This document shows, one piece after another, positions 24,022 to 35,815 of a stretch of 64,000 nucleotides of DNA. The notes below the pieces were generated by a model. The model made no database searches and had not been told where the DNA came from. It saw nothing but the letters and a program-made list of their open reading frames with translations. How positions within the stretch are numbered: the stretch's first letter is position 1; each line of letters starts with the position of its first letter. The DNA is from Actinomucor elegans (Eukaryota > Mucoromycota > Mucoromycetes > Mucorales > Mucoraceae): assembly GCA_026027325.1 (NCBI GenBank), contig JAMSLZ010000001.1, positions 4,278,001-4,342,000 of the forward strand, given 5' to 3'. The translations under genes and the position numbers were made by a program.

Positions 24022-25087
24022 CAACTGAGGCGCTGCCATTACAATCTTGGGTGAAATATGTGAAAAAGTATAGTTAATTTTATTTACGAATCAAAAGAAA
24101 ACCTCTAAATAAAAGGAAAAACGATGATGCAAAGAAACTAATGCAGTTGCGAAAATCGAAATCTGTTCAAAACATCTCTTTGAATCTGTTAAAGATATCT
24201 TATATATTTATGTATGCTCATAAAATGCATAATATAAATTTTTCAAAGATAGTGCACGTTTACTTCTAAGCATCTTGTTTAATTAGTTCCCCTCATATCG
24301 CAATGAATAATTATTTCTCTATATATAAGGGTAATAAGATTCAGATGTTGATTTATAATAGAGTATGAATCTATTTGTCTTTCAACTTATTTTCTTTTCT
24401 TGAAAGCGTTAGTTAACTGTAAAAATTAGTGTAAACAGTGATTGCCTCCGTTCTAATGAAATTTGACAGTTGGAGTTATTCGATATACCAAAAAAAGGAG
24501 TCGACTAAATGTTGTAAAAAACACTCAGGTAATCTCTTCTATTTTATTTTAGCGTTGTATTAGCTTAAAGCCTGATTTTAAAAAAGTTTTAATTTCTTTT
24601 TCCCTTTCTTAAATACACAAAAGCGAAGACGAAAGAAGACTTGACGGAAAATTTGGAGGTGGGGGAGGGGGTTCAGTAACAATACGAAAACAGGAAGAAT
24701 TCTTTTGCTAAGCCAGCGCTTTCAAGAACAACAATGGGATTTGTAATCTCCGTCGACATCATTGGATCAGAACCTTTTTGTCCTTGTTCATTGTGAACGT
24801 TTTCTTGTCCATCTTCGTAAAAGAAGGTACTTGATATTACGAAAATTTCAAAAGATGGAGGAGAGAACAGATTCAGAGACATTTGCAACAATCTACATTT
24901 ATTGATGATAATGTAAAATTTTGAATAAACAACATTGATAGCACCAACGTCATATTGTACGCAATGTTTTGAGGCGTTTCAAAAATCAATAGGTATTTTA
25001 CAAAGGCCATTAGGACTCTACTGAAGAAGAGTTTGTTAATCTGACTAACAACACTAAAAATTAAGAGCGCAAGGGAATGGGCTAAAA
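24022..25087. other. Gene-free interval
   Basis: AT-rich, with a G-rich patch near 24655-24670. A 72-codon minus-strand frame (24673-24891) is the only sizeable open frame and has no recognised similarity. Confidence 0.4.
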
Positions 25088-25184
25088 GTGTTGAAACTGA
25101 TCCAAGCCCAGAGCATTATACTCGCAAGGAAGGACTCAGTACACCCTTTAAGAAAGACGCTGCGATCTAAAGGGCCTCGAACAC
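25088..25184 (+). repeat. 97-bp spaced repeat, unit 1
   Basis: First of three near-identical units bounded by GTGTT and AACAC, followed by a unique 46-bp spacer. Confidence 0.85.
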
Positions 25185-25230
25185 TGACAAATAATAGCTT
25201 AACATCAAAAGTCTATCAATCTAGGCTAGA

Positions 25231-25328
25231 GTGTGCTGAAACTGATCCAAGCCCAGAGCATTATACTCGCAAGGAAGGACTCAGTACACCCTTTAAGAAA
25301 GACGCTGCGATCTAAAGGGCCTCAACAC
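25231..25328 (+). repeat. 97-bp spaced repeat, unit 2
   Basis: Differs from unit 1 by a one-base insertion near its start and a one-base loss near its end. Followed by a unique 48-bp spacer. Confidence 0.85.
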
Positions 25329-25376
25329 GGAAAAGCTATAGTTCATCACCAACTATCCCTCACTTGGGACTAAAAA

Positions 25377-25473
25377 GTGTTGAAACTGATCCAAGCCCAG
25401 AGCATTACACTCGCAAGGAAGGACTCAGTACACCCTTTAAGAAAGACGATGCAAACTAAAGGGCCTCAAACAC
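25377..25473 (+). repeat. 97-bp spaced repeat, unit 3
   Basis: More diverged than units 1 and 2 (changes in the GCTGCGATC region and one T-to-C), consistent with being the oldest or outer copy. Unit periods are 143 and 146 bp. Confidence 0.85.
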
Positions 25474-25783
25474 CGGTAATCTGCAACTGGGTATTCAATA
25501 CTATTGGTACCAGTAACGTAACCATCCCTGTATTATACTATACAAATACATATAATATTATAATATAGCTTCACTTATCTTAAATGACTTGCTTGCTTGA
25601 AGTAAACCAAGAGAATTATGAGCGAGCAACAGCCTTTTATAAAAAAATAAAAAATAAATTCGTTGGCGTTTTTTTATGATGTCAGCATTACCAAATTTAC
25701 TGTACGTATAGAAGAAAAGTGTTTCATTGTCTCTTGTTATATTTACGTTTACCTTACTTTTTTCAATATTATTACCAGTCAAA

Positions 25784-27797
25784 ATGAATACTAGATTTTA
25801 TAAGGGGCAAGAAGGTGATGACTAATACTTGTTCAATGTTCTAAGTTTACTTGGATTTTGACTTGTTCTGCAGTGCTTTCCGAGTATATTGCCAAGTCAA
25901 AGTCACCAACTTTACGAGGATTTTTTGTGCAAAATAAAGATACTTTTAAAAAATGGCATGAAGATTCCATGGATGCAGACAAGTTTCTGCAAATTTGGTC
26001 AAATCGATTCTGTGAAATGTTTGAAATTATCAAAGCAAAAAAAATACAGGTAATACAGATGTATATTTATGTAGCTAGCACATGTTAGCATGTATGTCAA
26101 AAACTACAGGAAGCGGCGTACTAAGCTATCTTTTATGAAAAGCAACCCAAGAACAATTCAGTTCTCAAAGAAATGTGCGCAGATATATGTGGTGAATTAG
26201 AGTTGTACAGGGAAAGAGTAAGTTCAGTAAGAGCTTAAAGCTATACCAATCTACTTGATAGCTCATTATTTTTAATTTTCATTAAAGAGTAAATTGAAAA
26301 GACATATGGAGCATGAAATTATACAGACGCAAACTGTCATGACAACACGTTTAAATAAACGTTTACGTCAAGTAGTTGAAGATACTGTTAATGAAAATGA
26401 AAATTCGCAGTCTACACAATCATCACAAGAAAATCAGTCAAGTCAGTCAACGTATATTCCTGAGTCCGATTCATCTGAAGATAATAATGATGTTTTAGAG
26501 CCCATGGTATGCTAATCAAACGAAATTCAATTCTGGCGTTCTCTATTTAATTTTGCTATATGTAGTGGATTATAGACGGCAACAACTTAAGCAGAATTTT
26601 AGCCGACTTTAGATTACTATGCTACAAAAAGAACTTATTTGAGGAAGCACTGACCGTGGCAGAGAAAATGGCTATAAATCGCGTTTATCTGATGAATCAA
26701 ACTAATGATTGCTTCAGTTATTGCAGTGGTTTAAATAATATGAAGAGTGAATTGATTGAGTACTTCGATATAAACAAGTATTACAACAAGGCTTCCAATC
26801 AGGAAATCGAGTTTGTGAATAACATTGTATATGTAATTGTATTTGATGAATCATTTAAATATTCTAAAACTAACTTCCATCTTTCTTTTTGTATAGAATA
26901 AGGCTAATGGTGCAGAAACGGAAGCTAAGAACTTGGCGATTAAACAGTTATCAAACGTTAACTTGGAAATGTATGCAATAGCCATGTTTAATTTGTAAGT
27001 GATCGAAATTTAATTGGGTGTTATACTTTGAAAGGAAGTAATAGTAGATCTTTTTTTTTTGTTAGAATTACAAATTACGATCATTCCTTTGATCTCACTA
27101 CTGTTGACGAGTCAGTTTTCATCGATTTAGCGTTGAATCCTTTCATAAAAGCTGTATTGCCTATAAATCATAAATTACAACGATCTGGGTAAACTTGTAT
27201 ACATAAAAGGCATTGTTAAACTCAAACAATAGACTCATTCTATGAATGATTTGACTATTTTTTGTTACAGGTACTTCACATCTTTGGAAGGCGAGGCAGG
27301 TCTCAGACCAGATATGAAGTTCTATACTACAATCGATAGAATTCGATTTGACTGTCTATTGATTGAAGTCAAATGCCCAAACAGTACCTGTGAAGATGAT
27401 TTGTTCAAGTTGTCGATAGAAATGCAGTACATCTTAAACCGTTTTGTAGAGCATGGTGCCAACAATCCTATTGTTTTTGGTGTGCTAATATATGGTAAGC
27501 AACGACACGAATGTTGCTTATGCATGAACAATTGATTATTTGAATTGAATAGGCTTCCGTTGCTCTATGTACAAGATGGCATTGGTTGCACCAAAGGTAT
27601 ATGTTATGATGAAGTTCCGAACATGCTTCCTTCCCCGCTGTTCTGAAGATCTCCATGTAGCAATTAACGCACTTTCTTCTTTCTCACAATTACGAGATCT
27701 GGTCTGCGAGCAAGTACAATCAATAGCATCAAACAAACGAAGAATAAGCAGCATTATTGATTGGATTTGTAAACCAAAAATAGATATCAAGCAGTAA
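25784..27797 (+). CDS. Lineage-specific protein with PD-(D/E)XK-like motif
   Basis: Nine exons with consistent phases: 25784-25814, 25874-26049, 26143-26217, 26288-26506, 26566-26826, 26897-26994, 27066-27188, 27271-27494, 27553-27797, giving 483 aa. The second intron is the uncertain one. The usual-looking acceptor at 26109 would put an in-frame TAA at 26122-26124; an acceptor at 26142, 18 bp after a TACTAAG branch-like word, avoids it. The middle is Ser/Gln-rich (QSTQSSQENQSSQS). A Pro-Asp at 341-342 and Glu-x-Lys (LLIEVKCP, Glu360 and Lys362) 17 residues later fit a PD-(D/E)XK nuclease-like core. No activity is proven. It may belong to one of the expanded uncharacterised families of Mucorales. 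If the first acceptor is used, it is a one-stop pseudogene. Confidence 0.65.
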
Positions 27798-28689
27798 GAT
27801 AAGAATAGATTTAAATAGTACATTGTAAATCCTCTATGATCATTCACAAGCAGCCATCGACTGAAAAAAAAAAAATAATAAAATATGCGGATTAGGCTGA
27901 GTCGTGTAACTATTTAGTTGATGCAACGTTACGCGAGTTGCCTTTTCACAATTATTTGATAATAAAAAGTAAAATACGAATGCAGAATAGAATTTACGCG
28001 AGTTACTAGCTTTTTTTTTTCAAATGGTATCTATGGTTTTCGCGACTGAAGTATATATCGTAAAGGATAACTTACTGTTCGAGAAAGAATGGAACATTTT
28101 CAGCTTCTTGGCCTACTACTTAATCTATCATTTCCTTTTCCTCTAACTATTTGAGTAGGAGGCGTATCCATTGACTAGTGAGGGGGTTGTGATATTGTGA
28201 ACGAAAACTCATTGCCCGCTGGTATTATTGTTCATAATTGAAGAAAATTATTTGAAAACGTGTGCAAAAGATAAGTTTTAGAAAGAAATAGTATGGATTG
28301 GAATAGAAAAGGAGGACTGTAACTGAAAACCTGTGGATATGAACGTTCAGTTTAATATCCTAATTCGTAATTAAATTACGAATCCATCGAATGGAGAAAA
28401 TTAAAATAAATCTTGCAGGCAAAATTCATTTCTGTCATTTATTATCAAGCTGGATTTCATATTAACTTGAGAAACCGTTGAGCTAGATCTGCTGTTGGAA
28501 CACCTGCTAAAGTGATAATCCCGAAAACTAAGTTTCCATCCCGTGCAATTGATTGGCGTTATACATTTGTCTATTGTTATCCATGTTGTTTTGGAAAAAA
28601 AAAAGAAACGGTAGTTACAAAGAAAAAGAAAGAATCGAACAAAGGGAAAGAGCGAGCCGTAGGTGAGATTATTATATAGGTGCCAGCTA
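27798..28689. other. Gene-free interval
   Basis: AT-rich, with short A runs near 27865 and 28595. No gene, RNA gene or repeat recognised. Confidence 0.45.
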
Positions 28690-28691
28690 TA

Positions 28692-29250
28692 TTTTTTTTT
28701 TTTTGTAAATCAAATTTTTATTAATTAACTAAAAGCCACACATCGCGGAGAGGGGTGACAAGAATATGAAGTATAAGGTGCTTGAGATATAGGGGAAATA
28801 GAATAATGATTCATTTGTATAGTTCAAGCTACTATTCTAATTGGTGTTTGGCTAGTAAAATAGAAATTTGTGATTGAATTTTTGGTACGATATTCTCACT
28901 CAGGAAAGGAGTGTGCTCGATCATGCATCTCCAGTAGTTAATCCATATATACCATAGAGTCGTAGATACCGATACCATGAAAGGGATATATAAGGCCGAG
29001 CGATGGTGAAAGGGCGATTGAAGGTTTATGAGAATATTAGTGATATCTTCAGCCAATATCTCATAGGTGGGGAATTGTTGGTGGAGAGCTCTATTCCAGA
29101 TTTCTATTTTCTTAGGGAAGGACACTAAAAAGTGAGTTGACGAATCGTCTTGTTCTTGGCACAATTGACATATGGGTAGGAGCCCGCTATAGAGTAGCAA
29201 ACATTGCAAAAGATAGCGCCGATGAAAACAATAAGCCAATAGCAAGAGGC
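28692..29250 (-). mobile_element. 5'-truncated LINE (non-LTR retrotransposon) 3' end with poly(A) tail
   Basis: Minus-strand frame 29254-28832 encodes the C-terminal zinc-finger-like end of a LINE reverse transcriptase (ICQLCQEQDDSSTHFLVS then PKKIEIWNRAL), the Cys-x2-Cys...His region that follows the RT domain. After the stop there is a 3' untranslated stretch with AATAAA and a 13-base poly(A) (poly(T) on plus, 28692-28704). The finger's final Cys is Phe here. The RT domain itself is absent, which is the usual 5' truncation. The upstream end abuts a Tc1-like relic. Confidence 0.7.
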
Positions 29251-29640
29251 ACAACCACTATTCACTCTGTCAAGTTCATAAATGAACTTCTTGAAGTTAT
29301 GGATCTTGATGAAAGCTCAAAGAGAAGCTATATTGCTATAGATAATTGTTTAATCCATAAATCGAAGCCAATAATTAAAAAAAACTGAAAGAAAGGGTAA
29401 TAAAAAGATGTACCTGCTCCCTTGTTCGCCTGAATTGAACCCATTGAACAGTTTTGGGCTACAGTAAAGGAAAAGTTGAAGCGTCAGTGATTGATGATCG
29501 ATGAAAATTTGCCAACAGAATTACTGAAACTTGTAATGGCATACTTGTTAGAGGTATTTATGCTTTCTCTGATCGCTCTAAGCGCTAGATTATTAACGGC
29601 TATAATCATTAATCATTATATGAAAAAAATTTCGCTCATC
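29245..29640 (+). mobile_element. Tc1/mariner-like (DDE_3) transposase relic 1
   Basis: Plus-strand pieces of a DDE transposase C-terminal half: ARGTTTIHSVKFINELL, then AIDNCLIHKSKPI (second catalytic Asp region), a stop after IIKKN, then YLLPCSPELNPL (third acidic region neighbourhood) and further stops. The first catalytic Asp part is missing, replaced by the LINE fragment. A TTTCGCTCATC word at 29630-29640, also found at the end of the next element, probably marks the terminal region. Confidence 0.7.
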
Positions 29641-29679
29641 GGTTTTTTTATAGTTATCTATTAGTATTTAAATCTAAAA

Positions 29680-30941
29680 TGGACATAATTTTGTATGAAG
29701 TTGGTGTAGAAGTTTCAGTTGCTGAGATGGAAGTAGCAAAATAGAGTGCCCTTCTGATAACATTGCGGATTACGATAGCTATTTGGACCTTAAGCCACCT
29801 GAAAAACCGGTGAAAGTAAAGCAAGAGGTCGAACAACAAGCATATGAGACTAAAGCAGAGGATAAAGTGAATAATGAAAAAACTAGAACTTATGGATCGC
29901 ACAAGGCCGAAGTGAAAAGCTATTTTTTTTTAGTACATGAAAAAATAAGAGTATTCCCTCTGTAGCTGCAGAGCTAAAAGTACTTCAGAGCACAGTCCAA
30001 AGCCGGATAGAAAAAGTAAATCGAGCTGGTAACGATAGTTTTGAAGAGAAAGTCTGATAATGGCAGACTAGTTGGTAAGCCTTCTGTTTTGGGATTGAAG
30101 CATAAAGAATTCTTAACCAGTTTAATCGACGAGAAGCCTTAGTTAGTTTCGGATGAAATGATGGAAAGTCTTATGAAACAATCCTCCAGTCTTCGGATCA
30201 AGAGAAACAGTGCTCTACAATTTTGCTATTGAGAAGCACAATACTAATTGAAAGGAATAGCCCTGAGAAAATTGAAGATTGGTACAACTGAGTGAAATTT
30301 TGGCAAGACACTGATATAGGTTTCATGAGCAGCTGTGTTTTCATAGAAGAAGCGTTCTTTAGCGTGGTCAAAAAGGGAGAAAGAGCTGTAGTTGTTATTC
30401 CGAAAACAAAAGTGAAAATGGCGACCATGCTTGAGGCTATAAGCCCATTCGGTATCGTTAATGTTAAAATAAGACGCCTCGAGATCCAATCTTTTTTCAA
30501 AAAAAAAAGCAGCTGGAAACTTTTCTATAGTGACTAGCAAAACCACCAAAGGCGGTATCGGTACAGGCCATTATTTTAACTTTGTTGCAAAAACTCTGGA
30601 TGTTATGGATCGTCATCCTGAGCTCAAAGAAGACTATCTTGTAATGGATAATGTGCCCATCCATAAGCAAAACGATATACGAAAGTATGTTGAAAGCCAT
30701 GGGTATCGTTGTGTTTATTTTTCCTCCTATTCGCCCCAGTTAAATCTTATTGAACAGTTTTGGCCTGTCTCTAAAAGTAAAGTCAAAAGAGAGCTGCTTT
30801 TAGAAAAAGGGACTACAACATCAAGGATTTGAGAAGCTTGTAACAGAGTCCTTATCAGTGGTCTTCAAGACTTTTGCCAATAATCACTGTCTAAATTTAT
30901 AAACCGTAATCCAACTTAGTATTTCGCTCATTTCGCTCATC
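29680..30941 (+). mobile_element. Tc1/mariner-like (DDE_3) transposase relic 2
   Basis: A longer but dead copy. An N-terminal charged region is open at 29783-29965. The first acidic motif region reads FMSSCVFIEEAFFSV (the usual Asp-Glu is Glu-Glu). IGTGHYFNFVAKTLDVMD, YLVMDNVPIHKQND and SSYSPQLNLIEQFWPV follow at 30530-30832. Several frameshifts and stops separate the pieces, so it cannot be expressed whole. Two copies of TTTCGCTCA close the element at 30922-30940. Confidence 0.8.
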
Positions 30942-31731
30942 CAAAAATAAACGAAATTTTAAATTTTTAATGAGTGATGTTTTTTTCAGAAAATAACGTA
31001 TAATAAAAAATGCTTAGACTTCTCACCCGAGGTTTACAGGTGTTTCGTCATCTCTGACTTTTGTGGGGAATGACAGGACCCTGCTTAAATATTATTAGTA
31101 AACACTAAATAATTGTCGGGCGATAACTGGTCTGAACCTGAAACTAAAACTCGACTAAGGGTCTACATAATGTTACACTCGTGTTTTTTTGGAGCTGTTT
31201 ATACATAAACCGCAACAGTCAAGAAAAATTACAAGACAGTACAGAGTACATACTCAGCCATAATAAAGATCGAGGTTAGTGATCTGTTACTTATTCTGTA
31301 AATATCCAGTCACACCTAGCCAATATGTACACTTGGTTGACCATCAGATTGATATCTTTGTTTGGATTATTATATAATAAACACAGGACCCTTTTTCAGA
31401 TTCCATGCTGCTGCAATATGGTGTGATTTCAGTGACTCAAAGAACATAGACTAAATCAGGGTTTTTCCCGTATTACATAACAAGTCCAAGAAACCAATCA
31501 AGAGTAGTTCAGGGTCACTACGAATTCAAACAGAGACAGACCAAGATATGGGAAAAGGGTTCATCAAGGGTAAGAATCAGCTTTCCCATATTTCCCCGAA
31601 AGCACTTCATTGGCCCCCCTTCTATTAATTGAAACCATTTTTTTTTTTTTTTGCCCGGTGCCCCCTCCTTATAAAAACGATAGGGTACAGGTAATGTGGG
31701 CTTTTTCCTTCCCTTTTATTCTCATCACATT
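30942..31731. other. Gene-free interval and hexokinase promoter
   Basis: No gene found. The last 130 bp form the hexokinase promoter, with a T16 run, a C-rich patch and a TATA-like box. Confidence 0.5.
31670..31676 (+). promoter_or_regulatory. TATA-like box of the hexokinase gene
   Basis: TATAAAA 56 bp before the ATG at 31732, just after a CCCCCTCC patch. Confidence 0.45.
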
Positions 31732-33226
31732 ATGTCTGCTGATACACTATTCCAATCTATTGAAAAGGACTTTTTACTTTCAAGAGACCAACTGAAACCT
31801 ATTGTCGAAGGCTTCAATAATGAATACAAAACTGGGTTGAAAACACCTTCAAAAGGTTTAGCTACCATGATCCCTTCTTTTGTTACAAAAATGCCAAACG
31901 GTAACGAAATAGGCACCTTTCTTTCCTTGGATTTGGGAGGTACCAACTTGCGTATTGCTGCTGTTGAACTGATGGGCGCCGGTAAATCTGCAGTTCATGA
32001 ACTCAAGCGTCGTCCTACCATGGAACTCAAGACTGGAGAAGGTGCTCTCTTTTTCGACTGGATTGCTGATGCCATTCATGATCTAGTAACCGATGAAGCT
32101 AAACATCTCTTTACCGAATCTCAAATCTTGGGTAAAGAGCAACTTGCCTTGGGTGTCTGTTGGAGTTTCCCAGTCGAGTAAGTTATTAGAACGGGATCAA
32201 AAACTATTACTGATTCATCCCTTTACTTAGTCAAACTGCAGTTGATCGAGGCACTATCCTCAGAATGGGTAAAGGTTTTACCCTTCAAAACACTGAAGGC
32301 CGTGATCTTGCGGACATGTTCCATGAAGCGTTTAAGCGCAAGGTAATAGTCTGATGAAGGTTATTGAATGACTCGGGAACTAAATCCTATAATGAATATA
32401 GAACTTGAACGTCAAAGTGACTGCCATTTTGAATGACACTGTTGGTACGCTTGTAGCTCATGGTTATACTAATCCTGCTTGTCGTATTGGTCTCATCTTT
32501 GCTACTGGTATCAATGCTGCCTACCCCGAAAAGATCGAAAAGATCACAAAGTTTGATGCTAGTGTCCGTGACAAATACCCGGCTAATACCGAGATGTTGA
32601 TTAATACTGAGATTGATATCTTTGGCACGGAAGCCTACTTGCCTTTAACAAAGTACGATCTCTCTTTGGATCTTTCTCATAACCAGCCCAAGTTTCAATT
32701 ATACGAAAAGATGTTATCTGGTGCTTATATGGGTGAATTGACTCGTCTCATTGCTATGGATTTTATCAAGGCTGGTATTCTTTTTGAGGGTCATGTCCCT
32801 GAAGGATTTGATCAACCTTGGTCTTTCCCTACCATGTACATGAGTACCTTGGAAAGCGATGATACTGTGGATCACAAGAAGAGCCTTGAGCTCTTGAGTG
32901 CTTTTGATTGCGTAAATACCCCCTCATTGAATGACATCGCTATTTTGGCACGTATCTGTCGTATTGTATCTACTCGCGCAGCTTCTTTGGCTGCAGTATC
33001 TATTATCTCTTTGGTAGATCAACAAAACTTACTTGAACATGACCGCGATGACATTGTTGTGGGTATCAATGGTTCTACTTATCAGTTCTACCCTCATATG
33101 AATTTGCGTGTTAGACGTGCTTTGGATGAATGGTACGGTAAAGAAGTGAGCAGCAAGATTACACTTGAAGTAGCTTCTGAAGGCGGTAGTGTTGGAGGTG
33201 CATTGATTGCCATGTTGTGCAAATAG
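31732..33226 (+). CDS. Hexokinase family protein
   Basis: ATP-dependent hexose phosphorylation, the first step of glycolysis. Three exons (31732-32177, 32231-32342, 32402-33226) give 460 aa, close to yeast hexokinases. The phosphate-1 loop LDLGGTN is at 66-72, the sugar-loop WSFPVDQ at about 144-150, the catalytic Asp198 in NDTVGTL, the sugar-binding Glu256 in INTEIDIFG, the adenosine loop GINGSTYQFYP, and SEGGSVGGALIAM at the C-terminus. Unusual points: the usual Gly-Thr-Gly-x-Asn is FATGINAAY here, INTEW is INTEI, and FSFP is WSFP. These suggest a diverged paralogue with altered affinity or a regulatory role, although the catalytic Asp is kept. Confidence 0.9.
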
Positions 33227-33419
33227 ATTTCCCTTTGTATTTAACCTTTGTACCAATATTTCCTTTTTACTTATTTTTTTCTTTTTGTATTTCTACTATA
33301 TGTAAATCCCCCCTTTTTTTTTTCCTTTCCTTGTCCTTATATACACTAGAGTTTATATTAACTAATACATGAATAAATCATTATCCCACCATTGTTATTA
33401 TATACATGCAGTTTCTTTT

Positions 33420-35815
33420 TTATTTAGTGGATGGACGCGAAGAGAATAAACCAAAATTCCTTCGCGCTTTGGGTGAAGCAGAAGAGATAGACCTTGCAGT
33501 ATTCGAGGTGGCGGTAGAAGAAGAGGTATGAGTGGAATCTGACGCTTGTAGTAGCACAGATTGGGTATCAGCGGTTTGATTGGAAAGTGATTGGCCATAG
33601 GTTCCTGAATCCACACGCCAGACTCTAATAAATCCACGAAAATCGGCAGTAATAATAATATGCCCATCAGGATACACATCATCCTCAATAAAAGAGGACG
33701 AATGGCTACTACTGCTGGCTGTTGATAGTCGACGTAAATTAAAGGGCGTATTGTTATAAATTGTATCTTGTTTGGATTTCGCTATATGTTGCCTTGTCTT
33801 GGTTGGTGCAAAAAGACAGGTAGTTACCACATAGTCGTGCGCTGCAAAATACTCGCTTCGACTACGTACTGTATCATTGGTATGGTCTTCTTTTCTTTTC
33901 AACCATTTTGAGATTCTAGTTTGCTGCTGATGAGATGATGGTGAACTATCCAAGTGATGCGAAGAAAAATTTAAAGTGGGTTCTCCTACATGACCAAATA
34001 CTTTGTTTCTTGATTCATGTAGTTGATGTAAAGGCGATACGCTAGATTGTTCTGTACGCCAAATGTAAGTATGGCAGTCCTCAGATCCACTGATGATAAA
34101 TCTGCCATCGTCGCTAATGAAACAGTAAGTATCTTTGTTAAAATGATCTCAATAACTGCTTACCTAAAAGTTGCCTTTATTTGTAGCGAGGTATTCTCAA
34201 CACCTTTATACTTGAACATCAGACTCTTGTCCTTTAAATTGTATAGTCGAACCTTAGAATCATTACTGGAAATCAAAATCTTTTCATCTCCTGGTGGCAT
34301 ACCAGGCATCACTTCAATTCCCGTGATCTTGGGTCCTTTTTTCGAAGAAGAATTTCGGTTGCTATTGGTATCATTGGTGACTGAAATTTGAGTAATGTAT
34401 TTGAGGCTTTGTGTTTCGAAAAAGTAACAGTGCCCATCATGGGAGCCCGCAATCACGGTTTTGCCATCCAAAGTGAACCCTACAGCCGTAGCATATTTGT
34501 TACCAGGGATCTCGTTCCAAAATGCAACTCTTTTCTCGGGAATACTCCAGATTCGAATGCGGCTGTCCATAGATGCTGATAAAAAGAAGCGGTCATCCTA
34601 TGAAACGAGTGTCAGCTTTGATGTTTTTCGATCAGTAAATGTACCTTTGGATGAAACTCGATTGAAGGAACAATGCTCAAGTGTTGAAATACGCACAAAC
34701 AATCTTCTTGACTCGTGTGCCATAGTCTATATAGCAAAAGGTATAAGCTCTATTGTTATACTGTTTGAACAGACATGTGTGTTACCTCACTGTGTAATCC
34801 ATAGAGCTCGAAAGCAAGAAATTATTCTAATAAACAGTCAGCATTTTTTAGCTTATGTTTGTATGTACACGTTACCTTTGACCATGCAAGATCCAGGATA
34901 TCGGCTTTATGTCCTGTATATTCCCTAAAAGGTGTTTCATCCAAGACTTTGATTGAATGACTTTCAGATGTATCTTCCAATAGCTTCCACAGATGAATGA
35001 CACAGTTTTGACCAGCTGACGCTAAATATCGTCCATCTTTACTAAATCGCATTGCCCAAATAGCACCATAAGGATGATTTTGGCTTGGCTCAGCTGAATT
35101 ATCAGATGGCATTCGATAATGATTGGTCGACAATTGATCTTGGCCAGAAAGAGGATCAGAGCGGAAAGATGTTTGTATTGTTTGGGCTAATATCAGTCGA
35201 GAAAACTCTTGATTACTTTTTTTATGCTTTGTTTTTGTCTACACATAAGTGGATGGATCAGACATCCAGATACATATACTTGTAAAGTTTCTATTTACCT
35301 TGACATATTTGAATTGAGTTGAGCTATCGTTATTCACGGTGGGAGTTGAAATACTAATTTGAGGTATAGGATTGCTTTCTTCAGATGAAGATAGCGAATA
35401 TACACTGGCTTCATCTTCTTCTTCATCTGATAACTGAGGTCGTTCTTCCAGTTCATCATTAATAGTGCCCGACTGACTCTTCTTCCGTAGTCCTATTTTC
35501 TCGAAAAAGCTTCTTTTACGCGTTTTACTGTGATGACTTTTAAGTAAATGAGGCTGGTTTTCTCGTGTTCTCTTTTATTACCTATGTTTCGAAAAAGTGC
35601 TTGCGCTATCATCGTTGATATCGCCATGGTATCCTTCTATTGAATACTGATCTATTTGCTGTGGTATGCTGTCTTCTTCCATCGAAAATATATTAGATGG
35701 CTCTATAAAGCAGAAACAAGTATGAGCGAGTTGCCAGGAACAAGGATTGACTAAAAACTACTTTTTAGGTGTTACCTTTACTAAGCGGTCCTACTTGCTG
35801 CGTCTCATTACTCAT
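33420..35815 (-). CDS. WDR44-like WD40-repeat protein
   Basis: Homologue of animal WDR44 (a Rab11 effector) and yeast Dgr2; the role in fungi is poorly known. Eight exons (35815-35776, 35702-35582, 35536-35299, 35205-34876, 34826-34786, 34726-34645, 34597-34164, 34113-33420) join in phase to 659 aa. The N-terminus is acidic and Ser-rich (DEEEDEASVYSLSSSEES), with a basic patch (HSKTRKRSFFEKIGLRKK) and FKYVK just before the propeller. WD repeats: GAIWAMRFSKDGRYLASAGQ, FLLSSSMDYTVRLWHT, FFLSASMDSRIRIWSIPEKR, a Lys-Ile-Thr-Gly-Ile-Glu repeat with ILISSNDSKVRLYNL, and FIISGSEDCHTYIWR. The tail has AAHDYVVTTCLFAP and a last repeat (IITADFRGFIRVWRV). Convergent with hexokinase. Confidence 0.92.

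Noticed and set aside
25088..25315. Open frame reading through the 97-bp repeats
   Set aside because: It depends on a non-ATG start, repeats the same meaningless peptide and has no codon bias.
25088..25473. CRISPR-like layout of repeats and unique spacers
   Set aside because: Eukaryotic DNA, units of 97 bp and no cas genes. The resemblance is only in the layout.
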